Notes under the pieces: generated by a model
Seen by the model: the letters and a program-made list of their open reading frames with translations, nothing else
What the model was told of the DNA's origin: nothing
The model's database searches: none
Translations under genes and position numbers: made by a program
Source of the DNA: CAIJMI01 sp964448085
GTDB lineage: Bacteria; Patescibacteriota; Microgenomatia; UBA10105; UBA927
Assembly (NCBI GenBank): GCA_964448085.1
Contig: CAYUUX010000023.1
Span: forward strand, 1-12,594
Length of the DNA stretch: 12,594 nucleotides
Reading direction: 5' to 3'
Shown: positions 1 to 6,917 of the stretch, one piece after another
How positions within the stretch are numbered: the first letter of the stretch is position 1
How the letters are laid out: every line of letters starts with the position of its first letter

Positions 1-15
1 CAACTCATGCGCATT

Positions 16-1224
16 CTATTTAAACGCCGACGTCAGACTGTAAATAGGCGTAATTACCGATATGACAATAAATCCAACACCTACCCCTAAAAGAACCATA
101 ATGATGGGCTCGATTGCCGTTGTTAACCCTTTGATCATGCCTTCGACTTCTGCCTGAAAATAGGTTGAGATTTTTTTGAGTGTCTCATCTATTTTTCCTG
201 TTTCCTCACCGACTTTCACCATCTGCGAAACAATAGGTGGAAACTCTTTATGCGCCGCAAACATATCTCCCAAGGGAAATCCTTTTTCGACTTTCTTGCC
301 GATATCCTCAATGGCAAGACGGAATAACACATTGTTCATCGAACCTTTTAAGATCTTTAACGCATCAAGCACGTGAATACCGGCACCCAATAACATTGCA
401 AGCGTTCGCGTAAATTCCACAAGAATCGTTTTTTGCTGTAACGGACCAAACACGGGAACTTTGAGAATAAGGGAATCGATCGTATATTGACCCATCTCTG
501 TTTTTTTCCAGCGATTGAATCCATAGACACCACCAGCGATGATAAGGGCAAGAAGCCACCAGTCTTTGATAAAGAAATTCGACATGCCGATAAGAAGCTT
601 TGTTGACCAGGGAAGTTCAATTTCAAAATCCTTGTACAAATCCGTAAGACGCGGCATAACAACAACCATCATAACAATGACGACAACAATCATGGCAATC
701 ACGATGATTGCGGGGTAGATGAGTGCACCCACTACCTTGTTGCGAAACTCCCGTTCCCCCTCAAGGGTATCGGCAAGCTGTCCCAAAACCTTATCTAGCT
801 GTCCGGAAGCCTCACCGGCACGAACCAGGGAAATATAAATTTCGGAAAAGTGTTGCGGGTATTGGGAGAGGGCATCACCCAAATTGCCGCCGCCGATAAT
901 TTTCCGTTCTACGTCACCCAAGAGTTCCGAAAAAATGGGATTATTTGTCTGTACTTTCAAAATACCCAATGCATCGGGAATGGAAAGACCGGCAGTAACC
1001 ATGGTGGACAACTGACGGGTAAAATTGACAACATCGCTGAACTTTATCTTTTGGATCTTTGTCAACGCACCCCCAATAGAACTTCTTTGTGTTTCTGCCA
1101 AAGAAACGATGAGGAGCTGTTTTTCTTTCAAAAGCTTCACCGCATCGTCTTTTGTTGGAGCCTCAACCAGTCCACTCGATTCTTTTCCGTCTCCGCCGTA
1201 TGCTTTGTATTTAAAAAATGCCAT
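16..1224 (-). CDS. pilC: Type IV pilus inner-membrane platform protein PilC (GspF family)
   Basis: This 402-residue protein is the polytopic membrane platform on which the PilB and PilT motors act to add or remove pilin subunits. Two homologous T2SSF domains are visible. The first starts near residue 62 and carries LVRAGEASGQLD at 133-144; the second starts near residue 268 and carries MVKVGEETGKID at 335-346. Hydrophobic segments lie at about 165-190, 222-236 and 371-395, the usual PilC pattern, and the length is normal. The first 60 residues resemble the soluble N-terminal part of the family. The ATG is separated from the pilT stop by one base (TAA-C-ATG) and has no Shine-Dalgarno sequence, so translation is probably coupled to pilT. 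It is the third gene of the operon. GspF of a type II secretion system is the alternative, but the adjacent PilT favours a pilus. Confidence 0.95.
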   Translation of the reverse strand: MAFFKYKAYGGDGKESSGLVEAPTKDDAVKLLKEKQLLIVSLAETQRSSIGGALTKIQKIKFSDVVNFTRQLSTMVTAGLSIPDALGILKVQTNNPIFSELLGDVERKIIGGGNLGDALSQYPQHFSEIYISLVRAGEASGQLDKVLGQLADTLEGEREFRNKVVGALIYPAIIVIAMIVVVIVMMVVVMPRLTDLYKDFEIELPWSTKLLIGMSNFFIKDWWLLALIIAGGVYGFNRWKKTEMGQYTIDSLILKVPVFGPLQQKTILVEFTRTLAMLLGAGIHVLDALKILKGSMNNVLFRLAIEDIGKKVEKGFPLGDMFAAHKEFPPIVSQMVKVGEETGKIDETLKKISTYFQAEVEGMIKGLTTAIEPIIMVLLGVGVGFIVISVITPIYSLTSAFK

Positions 1225-1225
1225 G

Positions 1226-2281
1226 TTATGGTTGTTTTAACATTTTTCCAATATCTTCGGGACGCAGTGCATATGCCTTCGCAATGTCAGCGCTAATTTT
1301 CCCTTCGTTGACCGCCTGTGCAAGGGATGCTTCCAGGGTCATCATCGAATATTGTGCTGATGTCAAAATAATGTTGTCCAATTGATGCGTTTTTCCGTCA
1401 CGGATAACAGAGCGCACTGCAGATGTTGCCGTCATGAGTTCGCATGCGGCAATCAATCCGCCGTTGATCGCAGGAACCAAGCGTTGAGATACCACGCCTT
1501 CAAGGACATTGGACAGTTGCAGCCGCACCTGACTTTGTTGATGCTCAGGAAACACGTCAATCACACGGTCAACGGTCTGCGCAGCGGAGTTCGTATGCAG
1601 CGTTGCCAAAACCAAATGCCCTGTTTCGGCAATGGTAATGGCTGCCGCAATTGTTTCGTAATCGCGCATTTCACCGATAAGGACAACATCCGGATCTTCA
1701 CGAAGAACGCTTCGCAGCGCAATGGACCAGGAATGCGTATCCCCGTGCATTTCCCGTTGGGAGACAATCGACATTGCCGGAGAGTATATATACTCAACAG
1801 GATCCTCAATCGTCACGATATGCTTTGCCGTAGATTTATTGATCCGATCAATCATTGCCGCAAGGGTTGTTGATTTTCCCTGACCGGTTGGACCGGTTAC
1901 CAAAATAAGCCCCTGACGCAGCTTCACAAAATCATGCAATACTTCCGGCAGTCCCAATTCCTCGATAGTCCGAATTTTGTCTGGAATATACCGGAACGCT
2001 CCTGCCATGGATCCACGCTGGTGGTATAAATTCACACGGAAACGTCCGGTTGGTGCAACATAGGAAAAATCAATCTCTTTGTTGGTCAGCAACAGTTCTT
2101 TTTGTTCAGATGAGCAGATTGCCAGCAACAGTTCTTCGGCAGCAGGAGGGGTAAGTACTGCTTGATCCTTAATTTGCTGCAGTTTTCCAGAGATACGAAG
2201 CATCGGTGGATATCCGACGATGATGTGGATATCGGATGCATTCATTCTTGCTGCTTCAGAAAAATATTCTTGCATTGTCAT
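1226..2281 (-). CDS. pilT: Type IV pilus retraction ATPase PilT
   Basis: This 351-residue hexameric cytoplasmic ATPase powers pilus retraction, and so twitching or DNA and surface uptake, by driving pilin disassembly through PilC. An N-terminal PAS-like domain (about 1-110) precedes the RecA-like core. Walker A is GPTGQGKST at 130-138, the Asp box TIEDPVEY at 157-164, Walker B VLIGEMRD at 200-207 and the His box TGHLVLATLHT at 220-230. The C-terminal PilT signature AVRSVIRDGKTHQ at 288-300 (family AIRNLIREGKxHQ) separates it from PilB. Walker A has Gln at 134 where the family usually has Ser. The ATG is well supported: GAAAGGA overlaps the end of pilB and lies 7 bases upstream. It follows pilB after 14 bases and touches pilC, so the three are one transcription unit. 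Confidence 0.96.
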   Translation of the reverse strand: MTMQEYFSEAARMNASDIHIIVGYPPMLRISGKLQQIKDQAVLTPPAAEELLLAICSSEQKELLLTNKEIDFSYVAPTGRFRVNLYHQRGSMAGAFRYIPDKIRTIEELGLPEVLHDFVKLRQGLILVTGPTGQGKSTTLAAMIDRINKSTAKHIVTIEDPVEYIYSPAMSIVSQREMHGDTHSWSIALRSVLREDPDVVLIGEMRDYETIAAAITIAETGHLVLATLHTNSAAQTVDRVIDVFPEHQQSQVRLQLSNVLEGVVSQRLVPAINGGLIAACELMTATSAVRSVIRDGKTHQLDNIILTSAQYSMMTLEASLAQAVNEGKISADIAKAYALRPEDIGKMLKQP

Positions 2282-2288
2282 ACGAACA

Positions 2289-2295
2289 TCCTTTC
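2289..2295 (-). promoter_or_regulatory. Shine-Dalgarno sequence of pilT
   Basis: On the minus strand GAAAGGA begins directly after the pilB TAA stop and lies 7 bases from the pilT ATG. It fixes the pilT start. It is the only good ribosome binding site in the pil operon: pilC has none and pilB a weak one. Confidence 0.75.
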
Positions 2296-4017
2296 TTAAT
2301 CTTGCGCAACACGCAATACTTCCTCAATTGAGGTAGCTCCCTCGATTGCTTTCATATACCCATCCTGCTTCATAGTAATCATACCTTCGCTCACCGCTTG
2401 CTTTTCAATATCCTGCATCGGTGACCGGGAAAGCATGAGTTTGCTGATGGCATCCGTCACGGCAAACACCTCAAAAATACCGACACGACCCTGATACCCC
2501 GTACCGCCGCAGGTGGAACATTGCTGTTCACCAACGGTTCCTTTTCCTCTGTATAATTTCATTGTACCTCCTGTGGAAAGAAGATTTCCTAAAACCTCCC
2601 GAATGTCTTTTGCAACCGCTTCGTCAGGTACGTATTCTTCCTTGCATGCGGGGCACAACCGCCTAGCAATACGTTGACCGACAAGCGCATTAAGTGCGGA
2701 AGCGATCAAAAACGGTTCTGCACCAAGATCGATAAGACGAGGGATTGCTCCGGAAGCATTGTTCGTGTGAAGCGTGGAGAACACCAAATGACCGGTCAGC
2801 GCTGCCTGCACAGCCAACTCCGTTGTTTCCTTATCGCGGATTTCTCCAACGAGTATGATGTTTGGATCTTGCCGCAAAAATGACCGCAGTCCTGTTGCAA
2901 ACGTAAGTCCAGCTCCGGGATTAATTTGCACCTGATTGACTCCTGCTATTTGATACTCAACAGGATCTTCCAAGGTCAGGATGTTCACCCGTGCATTATT
3001 GAGCCTGCTCAAAACAGAATACAGTGTCGTCGTTTTACCGGAGCCGGTTGGTCCGGTAACAAGGATAATGCCGTGCGGTCTGGTGATGGATAATTCCAAA
3101 TTCTTGAGCGCGAGCCCTCGAAGACCAAGGTCGGGCAAGGTTGGCACACCACCAGATTTTTTCAATAACCGCATGACGATCTTTTCACCAAACACGGTTG
3201 GCAAAGAGGAGACACGAAGATCCACTTCTTCTTCACCCATCTTAAAATTAAAACGGCCGTCTTGCGGAATGCGTTTCTCGTCAATCTTCATGTTTCCCAA
3301 TATTTTGATACGGGAAATCACGGCGTCATGCAACCGCTTGGGTAAAAGAAGCCGCTCCTGCAAAATACCGTCGATTCGGTACCGGACGCGCGTTTCCGTG
3401 GTTTGTGGTTCAATATGTACATCCGATGCACGGATGCGCATGGCCTGTTCAAGCACTGCGGAAACGATTTGTGCAATGGGCGCCTCACGGATGACTTCAT
3501 TGAGGTGTCCTGCTTCGTACGTTTTGATTTCCGACGGAGCGGCTTCCTTAAGTGCAGCGGAAACATCCTCTCCGATCCGTTGGGTATACAGGTTGTCAAT
3601 TGCCGTGGTGATATCTTCCTTCACCGCCATGAAGGACTTGATGATTTTTCCGGTTTTTTTCTCCAAAAAGTCAATAATCTGGGTGTCTAAAGGATCTGCC
3701 ATTGCAACGGATAACTCTCCCTTTTTCTCGTCAAATGCAAACGGCAACAGCACGTATTTTCTAGCCACCACTTCCGATATATAATTTACCAATTCCGGGG
3801 AAAGCGCCAGGGAACTCAAAGAAATAAACGGGATTTTCAGAATCGCGGATTTTGCCTTCAGAATATCCTCGTGACCAACCAGCCGTTTGCGCAATAAAAT
3901 GGATTCAACGGTTTCTCCGAGGTTGATGGATTCCAACGACGTGGCATCCGCTTGCTCTTTCGTCAAACGCCCGTCTTCAATAAGTTTGGTGAGTAATTCT
4001 TGGGCAGCGGCAGGCAT
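2296..4017 (-). CDS. pilB: Type IV pilus extension ATPase PilB (GspE family)
   Basis: This 573-residue secretion ATPase powers pilus polymerisation at the cytoplasmic side of the membrane. The N-terminal 150 residues look like a GspE/MshEN-type domain, with IPFISLSSLALSPELV at 62-77. The ATPase core follows: ASDVHIEP at 197-204, Walker A GPTGSGKTT at 322-330, Asp box TLEDPVEY at 348-355, Walker B IILVGEIRD at 387-395 and His box TGHLVFSTLHTN at 408-419. Two cysteine pairs, C455/C458 (CPAC) and C500/C503 (CSTC), form the zinc site typical of PilB/GspE and absent from PilT. Length is normal. The start is the first ATG after the promoter region, preceded by a weak purine-rich GAGAGA five bases upstream. 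It is the first gene of the minus-strand operon and probably has its own promoter at 4071-4099. Confidence 0.96.
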   Translation of the reverse strand: MPAAAQELLTKLIEDGRLTKEQADATSLESINLGETVESILLRKRLVGHEDILKAKSAILKIPFISLSSLALSPELVNYISEVVARKYVLLPFAFDEKKGELSVAMADPLDTQIIDFLEKKTGKIIKSFMAVKEDITTAIDNLYTQRIGEDVSAALKEAAPSEIKTYEAGHLNEVIREAPIAQIVSAVLEQAMRIRASDVHIEPQTTETRVRYRIDGILQERLLLPKRLHDAVISRIKILGNMKIDEKRIPQDGRFNFKMGEEEVDLRVSSLPTVFGEKIVMRLLKKSGGVPTLPDLGLRGLALKNLELSITRPHGIILVTGPTGSGKTTTLYSVLSRLNNARVNILTLEDPVEYQIAGVNQVQINPGAGLTFATGLRSFLRQDPNIILVGEIRDKETTELAVQAALTGHLVFSTLHTNNASGAIPRLIDLGAEPFLIASALNALVGQRIARRLCPACKEEYVPDEAVAKDIREVLGNLLSTGGTMKLYRGKGTVGEQQCSTCGGTGYQGRVGIFEVFAVTDAISKLMLSRSPMQDIEKQAVSEGMITMKQDGYMKAIEGATSIEEVLRVAQD

Positions 4018-4067
4018 AATAATCTCTCTAGACTCTCAATATCAAATACGAACACTTCTGTCCTTTA

Positions 4068-4095
4068 TTCATTATTGAATGTTTTGTGATATATT
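4068..4095 (+). promoter_or_regulatory. Candidate extended -10 promoter for the delta'-like gene
   Basis: TATATT at 4090-4095 is preceded by TG at 4087-4088, forming an extended -10 element. A weak -35 (TTCATT, 4068-4073) lies 16 bases upstream. The predicted start near 4102 would leave an A-rich leader of about 50 bases with no Shine-Dalgarno sequence. It is weaker than the pilB promoter and shares bases with it, so both may not fire together. Confidence 0.35.
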
Positions 4096-4099
4096 GCAA
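4071..4099 (-). promoter_or_regulatory. Predicted sigma70-type promoter for pilBTC
   Basis: Reading the minus strand, TTGCAA (4099-4094) is followed after exactly 17 bases by AATAAT (4076-4071). This matches the -35/-10 consensus well, with one mismatch in the -10 hexamer. Transcription would start near base 4064, giving a leader of about 45 bases before the pilB ATG. It overlaps the candidate promoter for the opposite strand. The start site has not been measured. Confidence 0.5.
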
Positions 4100-4152
4100 G
4101 AGAATTCCACAAAAGAATACAAGAAAAACAAAAAACAGCAATCCATTTCCTT

Positions 4153-4815
4153 ATGCATGCATTTTTGATAACCGGCGGATCAGAGGAAGAACGGAAAAAC
4201 GCATTGGAAACAATGCTTCGGGAAAAACACATTGGTCAATTTGACGTCCATCCACTGCAATTTTCATCAGAAGGGGGATCGTTGGGAATCAAGGCTGTCA
4301 AATCGTGGCAGCAGAAACTGCTTTTGCGTCCTGTTGCATCGCCCATGAAAGCAGGGATCATCGAACAGGCAAATTTTCTCACAACCGAAGCGCAAAATGC
4401 ACTCTTAAAAACGCTGGAGGAACCACCGCCCAACACCATACTCATATTAACTGCCAATACTTCATCATATTTTCTTCCAACGATTCTCTCGCGTTGCCTG
4501 ATAACGCATATCCAACCACAAAACAAAAAAGACACGGAAAGCGACCAAAAAATCATCGAAACACTACAAAAACTTCTTCCGCCGGCAACCCGCGCTGCCA
4601 TTATCCAAGGTATTGATAGCGCGATACAATCACGAGATGAAGCAAAACAATGGGTGAACACAGCGCTGCAAGTGGTCCACGACCATCCAGAGGTTGTTCC
4701 TCATACGGTTCGCGCACCGCTTCTTGGCAACCTCCTCACGGCATTGGATGAATTATCTGTTAACGTCTCCTATAAACTCGTTCTGGATACCGTGTTTTTC
4801 TCGTTAAGAGACTAG
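4153..4815 (+). CDS. Small DNA polymerase III delta'-like clamp-loader subunit (HolB family)
   Basis: This 220-residue protein looks like a clamp-loader AAA+ subunit of the delta'/HolB type, which helps load the sliding clamp on DNA. The core IIEQANFLTTEAQNALLKTL (69-88), followed by EEPPPNTILIL (89-99), is the typical delta'/DnaX region, and LPTILSRC (108-115) contains the SRC motif that supplies an arginine finger. The P-loop position reads ITGGSEEERKN (6-16), without GK[ST], so it probably binds no ATP, as is usual for delta'. No zinc-module cysteine cluster is present. At 220 residues it is much shorter than the 300 or more usual for the family, and the C-terminal collar domain is reduced or absent. 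ATG 4153 has no Shine-Dalgarno sequence. It stands alone between the divergent pil promoter and a terminator-like hairpin. The family call is firmer than the exact subunit name. Confidence 0.82.
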   Translation: MHAFLITGGSEEERKNALETMLREKHIGQFDVHPLQFSSEGGSLGIKAVKSWQQKLLLRPVASPMKAGIIEQANFLTTEAQNALLKTLEEPPPNTILILTANTSSYFLPTILSRCLITHIQPQNKKDTESDQKIIETLQKLLPPATRAAIIQGIDSAIQSRDEAKQWVNTALQVVHDHPEVVPHTVRAPLLGNLLTALDELSVNVSYKLVLDTVFFSLRD

Positions 4816-4841
4816 ACAAACCTATACCAGTTCGCTACAAT
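4813..4841 (+). promoter_or_regulatory. Predicted sigma70-type promoter for gyrB
   Basis: TAGACA (4813-4818) and TACAAT (4836-4841) are separated by exactly 17 bases, and each differs from consensus at one position. The TAG of the -35 element is the stop codon of the delta'-like gene. Transcription would start near 4848, three bases before the terminator-like hairpin. That would place the hairpin at the extreme 5' end of the gyrB message. Confidence 0.5.
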
Positions 4842-4850
4842 TATTATGTT

Positions 4851-4882
4851 GAGCTTCAAGAAGTGGGGCTCCTTTTTTTCTT
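4851..4882 (+). terminator. Terminator-like hairpin with T-tract between the delta' gene and gyrB
   Basis: GAGCTTCA (4851-4858) can pair with TGGGGCTC (4864-4871) around the loop AGAAG, giving an 8-bp stem with two G-U pairs. It is followed by C, seven T (4873-4879) and CTT, which is the form of an intrinsic terminator. It would end transcripts of the delta'-like gene. It also lies just after the predicted gyrB start site, so it may instead act as a leader structure or attenuator. The G-U pairs make it moderately stable at best. Confidence 0.6.
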
Positions 4883-4892
4883 AATCAAAGCC

Positions 4893-6821
4893 ATGGCAAA
4901 AACCACAAAATCCGATAGCTACACTGGTGAACAAATCGTTGTCCTTGAAGGACTCGAACCGGTACGAAAACGCCCAGCAATGTACATCGGAACCACGTCG
5001 CTTGCGGGAGTCCACCATTGCCTCAATGAAATCATCGATAACTCCATTGACGAAGCGCTTGCAGGATATGCTAAACACGTTTGGGTCACGATAAACAAAG
5101 ACGGCAGTGCAACGGTCAAAGACGACGGACGAGGCATTCCCGTTGACCCAATACCCAAATACCACACGTCAGCACTGGAAATTGTCATGACGAAACTGCA
5201 CGCCGGAGGAAAATTCGAAGGCAAGGCTTACAAAGTATCGGGAGGACTCCATGGTGTAGGCGCATCCGTTGTCAATGCGCTTTCCACACTCATGACCGTT
5301 CAGGTCTGCAGGGACGGAAAAATCTATGAACAATCCTACAAAAGGGGAAAACCGGTTGCGCCGGTAAAGGCTATCGGAAAAACAAAGGAAACCGGTACAA
5401 TCACCACCTACTATCCCGATCCGGAAATATTTAAGGAAGGAACGGATCTCAACTTCGACGCAGTAAAAAAACAGGTACGTGACAGGGCATATCTTGTTGC
5501 AAAACTTGCCTTCTTTCTCAAAGACGAACGGAGCGGAGAAGAAGCCAATTACTACTTTGAGGGAGGAATTGTATCTCTTGTGAAAGCACTCAACAGAAAC
5601 AAAGAAACACTCCACACACCCATCTACATCACGAAACAATCGGAGCCAATGAGTGCAACCGTTGAGATTGCCATACAATATAACGATAGTTTTTCGGAAA
5701 CCGTGGAATCCTACGTCAACGTTATTCCGACACCGGAAGGCGGTACGCACCTGACCGGATTTCGTATGGCATTGACACGGGCAATTAATGATTACGCCAA
5801 AAAAATCGGCGTAACCAAAAACGGGGATGACAATATCGTAGGTGATGACACGCGCGAAGGATTGACGGCAGTTGTGTACATGAAAATGCCTTCGCAAAAT
5901 CTGCAGTTTGAGGGACAAACAAAAGGAAAACTTGGCAATGCGGAAGTGCAGCCGTTTGTCCAAACAGCAGTCAAAGAAGGGCTTGATACCTATTTTGAAG
6001 AAAATCCCGGGGAAGCCAAAGCGATTTTGGAAAAAGTATTTTTGGCAGCAAAAGCCAGACTTGCCGCAAAAGCCGCAAAAGACGCAATCATCAGAAAAGG
6101 CGCACTGGAAGGTGCATCGCTTCCGGGTAAACTTGCAGATTGCCAGAGCCGGGATGCATCCCAATCAGAACTCTTCATCGTTGAGGGTGACAGCGCAGGC
6201 GGAAGCGCAAAACAAGGAAGAGACCGAAAATTCCAGGCAATATTGCCGCTTCGGGGAAAAATCCTGAATACGGAACGCGCACGTCTGGACAAAATCATCG
6301 AGTACGAGGAATTGAAAGCGCTCGTGATAGCACTGGGCATGGGAATTGCCGATACGCTCAATACGGAAAAACTCCGCTACCACAGAATCGTCATTATGAC
6401 CGATGCGGATGTGGATGGAGAACATATCATGACGCTTCTTCTGACATTCTTTTACCGCCACATGCCCTACGTCATCGAACATGGACATCTTTATGTTGCC
6501 CAGCCACCGCTATTTAAGGTGTCACTTGGCAAACATGCATATTATGCGTATTCCGATGACGAACGGGACAAAATCCTGAAAGAGCACGCGGCAGAATTGA
6601 AGGGAATCCCAAATATCCAACGGTATAAGGGTTTGGGAGAAATGAACCCTGAGCAGTTATGGGAAACAACCATGAATCCGGCAAACCGCATCATGCGACA
6701 AGTTGCCATTCAGGATGCGGCACTAGCAGATCAGGTATTTACTATGTTGATGGGAGACGAAGTATTGCCACGAAAGCGGTTTATTCAAACGCACGCAAAA
6801 TCAGCGACTTTGGACTTATAA
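4893..6821 (+). CDS. gyrB: DNA gyrase subunit B (GyrB)
   Basis: This 642-residue ATPase subunit of type IIA topoisomerase drives negative supercoiling together with GyrA. The GHKL ATPase domain shows the N-box NEIIDNSIDEA at 45-55, DDGRGIP at 77-83 and GGLHGVG at 117-123, with the transducer QTKGKLG at 342-348. The Toprim domain carries EGDSAGG (431-437, catalytic Glu), PLRGKILN (452-459) and the metal-binding DADVDG (504-509). The C-terminal tail has QRYKGLGEM at 576-584. The insertion of about 170 residues found in proteobacterial GyrB is absent, so this is the short form. I chose ATG 4893 because the protein then begins MAKTTKSDSYTGEQIVVLEG, as in the family; an in-frame GTG at 4863 would start inside the terminator hairpin. 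There is no clear Shine-Dalgarno sequence. ParE is an alternative, but gyrA nearby favours GyrB. Confidence 0.95.
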   Translation: MAKTTKSDSYTGEQIVVLEGLEPVRKRPAMYIGTTSLAGVHHCLNEIIDNSIDEALAGYAKHVWVTINKDGSATVKDDGRGIPVDPIPKYHTSALEIVMTKLHAGGKFEGKAYKVSGGLHGVGASVVNALSTLMTVQVCRDGKIYEQSYKRGKPVAPVKAIGKTKETGTITTYYPDPEIFKEGTDLNFDAVKKQVRDRAYLVAKLAFFLKDERSGEEANYYFEGGIVSLVKALNRNKETLHTPIYITKQSEPMSATVEIAIQYNDSFSETVESYVNVIPTPEGGTHLTGFRMALTRAINDYAKKIGVTKNGDDNIVGDDTREGLTAVVYMKMPSQNLQFEGQTKGKLGNAEVQPFVQTAVKEGLDTYFEENPGEAKAILEKVFLAAKARLAAKAAKDAIIRKGALEGASLPGKLADCQSRDASQSELFIVEGDSAGGSAKQGRDRKFQAILPLRGKILNTERARLDKIIEYEELKALVIALGMGIADTLNTEKLRYHRIVIMTDADVDGEHIMTLLLTFFYRHMPYVIEHGHLYVAQPPLFKVSLGKHAYYAYSDDERDKILKEHAAELKGIPNIQRYKGLGEMNPEQLWETTMNPANRIMRQVAIQDAALADQVFTMLMGDEVLPRKRFIQTHAKSATLDL

Positions 6822-6840
6822 ATTGGAGTTTGTATATAAT
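6811..6840 (+). promoter_or_regulatory. Predicted promoter for hppA (and probably gyrA)
   Basis: An exact TATAAT lies at 6835-6840, with TGGACT (four of six matches to TTGACA) 18 bases upstream at 6811-6816. The -35 element is inside the last codons of gyrB. The predicted start near 6847 gives a leader of about 70 bases for hppA. Since only 24 bases separate hppA from gyrA, the same transcript may carry both. Confidence 0.5.
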
Positions 6841-6884
6841 AGGAAGGTCGGTTTAACACGTAATTATATAAACATAATCGTTTG

Positions 6885-6899
6885 GACAAAAGAATTGTC
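6885..6899 (+). other. Small hairpin in the hppA leader
   Basis: GACAA (6885-6889) pairs perfectly with TTGTC (6895-6899) around the loop AAGAA, and G-U pairs may extend it. It ends 8 bases before the hppA Shine-Dalgarno sequence and has no T-tract, so it is not a terminator. A stem this short is common by chance, and no riboswitch class is recognised. Confidence 0.2.
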
Positions 6900-6907
6900 T
6901 GGACGGT

Positions 6908-6913
6908 AGGAGG
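6908..6913 (+). promoter_or_regulatory. Shine-Dalgarno sequence deciding the hppA start
   Basis: A perfect AGGAGG ends four bases before ATG 6918. It decides against the in-frame TTG at 6882, which would add 12 residues and has no ribosome binding site of its own. Confidence 0.8.
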
Positions 6914-6917
6914 ATTT

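Noticed and set aside
1..14. Start of a further pil gene on the minus strand (ATG at 14 or 8, one base after the pilC stop)
   Set aside because: Only four or so codons are visible. The arrangement TAG-A-ATG resembles the pilT-pilC junction, but nothing can be identified from so few bases.
2981..3784. A 267-codon plus-strand open frame opposite pilB
   Set aside because: Its Ser- and Arg-rich product resembles no protein family, and the opposite strand encodes every PilB motif in this interval.
4018..4152. tRNA or riboswitch in the longest spacer
   Set aside because: No cloverleaf or known aptamer pattern is visible; the stretch is AT-rich and is explained by two divergent promoters and leaders.
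4863..4892. GTG at 4863 as the gyrB start, adding ten residues
   Set aside because: The extra residues (MGLLFFLIKA) are unlike GyrB, the GTG lies within the terminator-like hairpin, and ATG 4893 gives the family-typical N-terminus.
5169..6164. A 331-codon open frame on the minus strand opposite gyrB
   Set aside because: It is antisense to conserved gyrB codons, its product is rich in Cys and Phe with no family motif, and it has no ribosome binding site. It is a shadow of gyrB.
6882..6917. TTG at 6882 as the hppA start
   Set aside because: There is no ribosome binding site before it, while ATG 6918 has a perfect AGGAGG four bases upstream.
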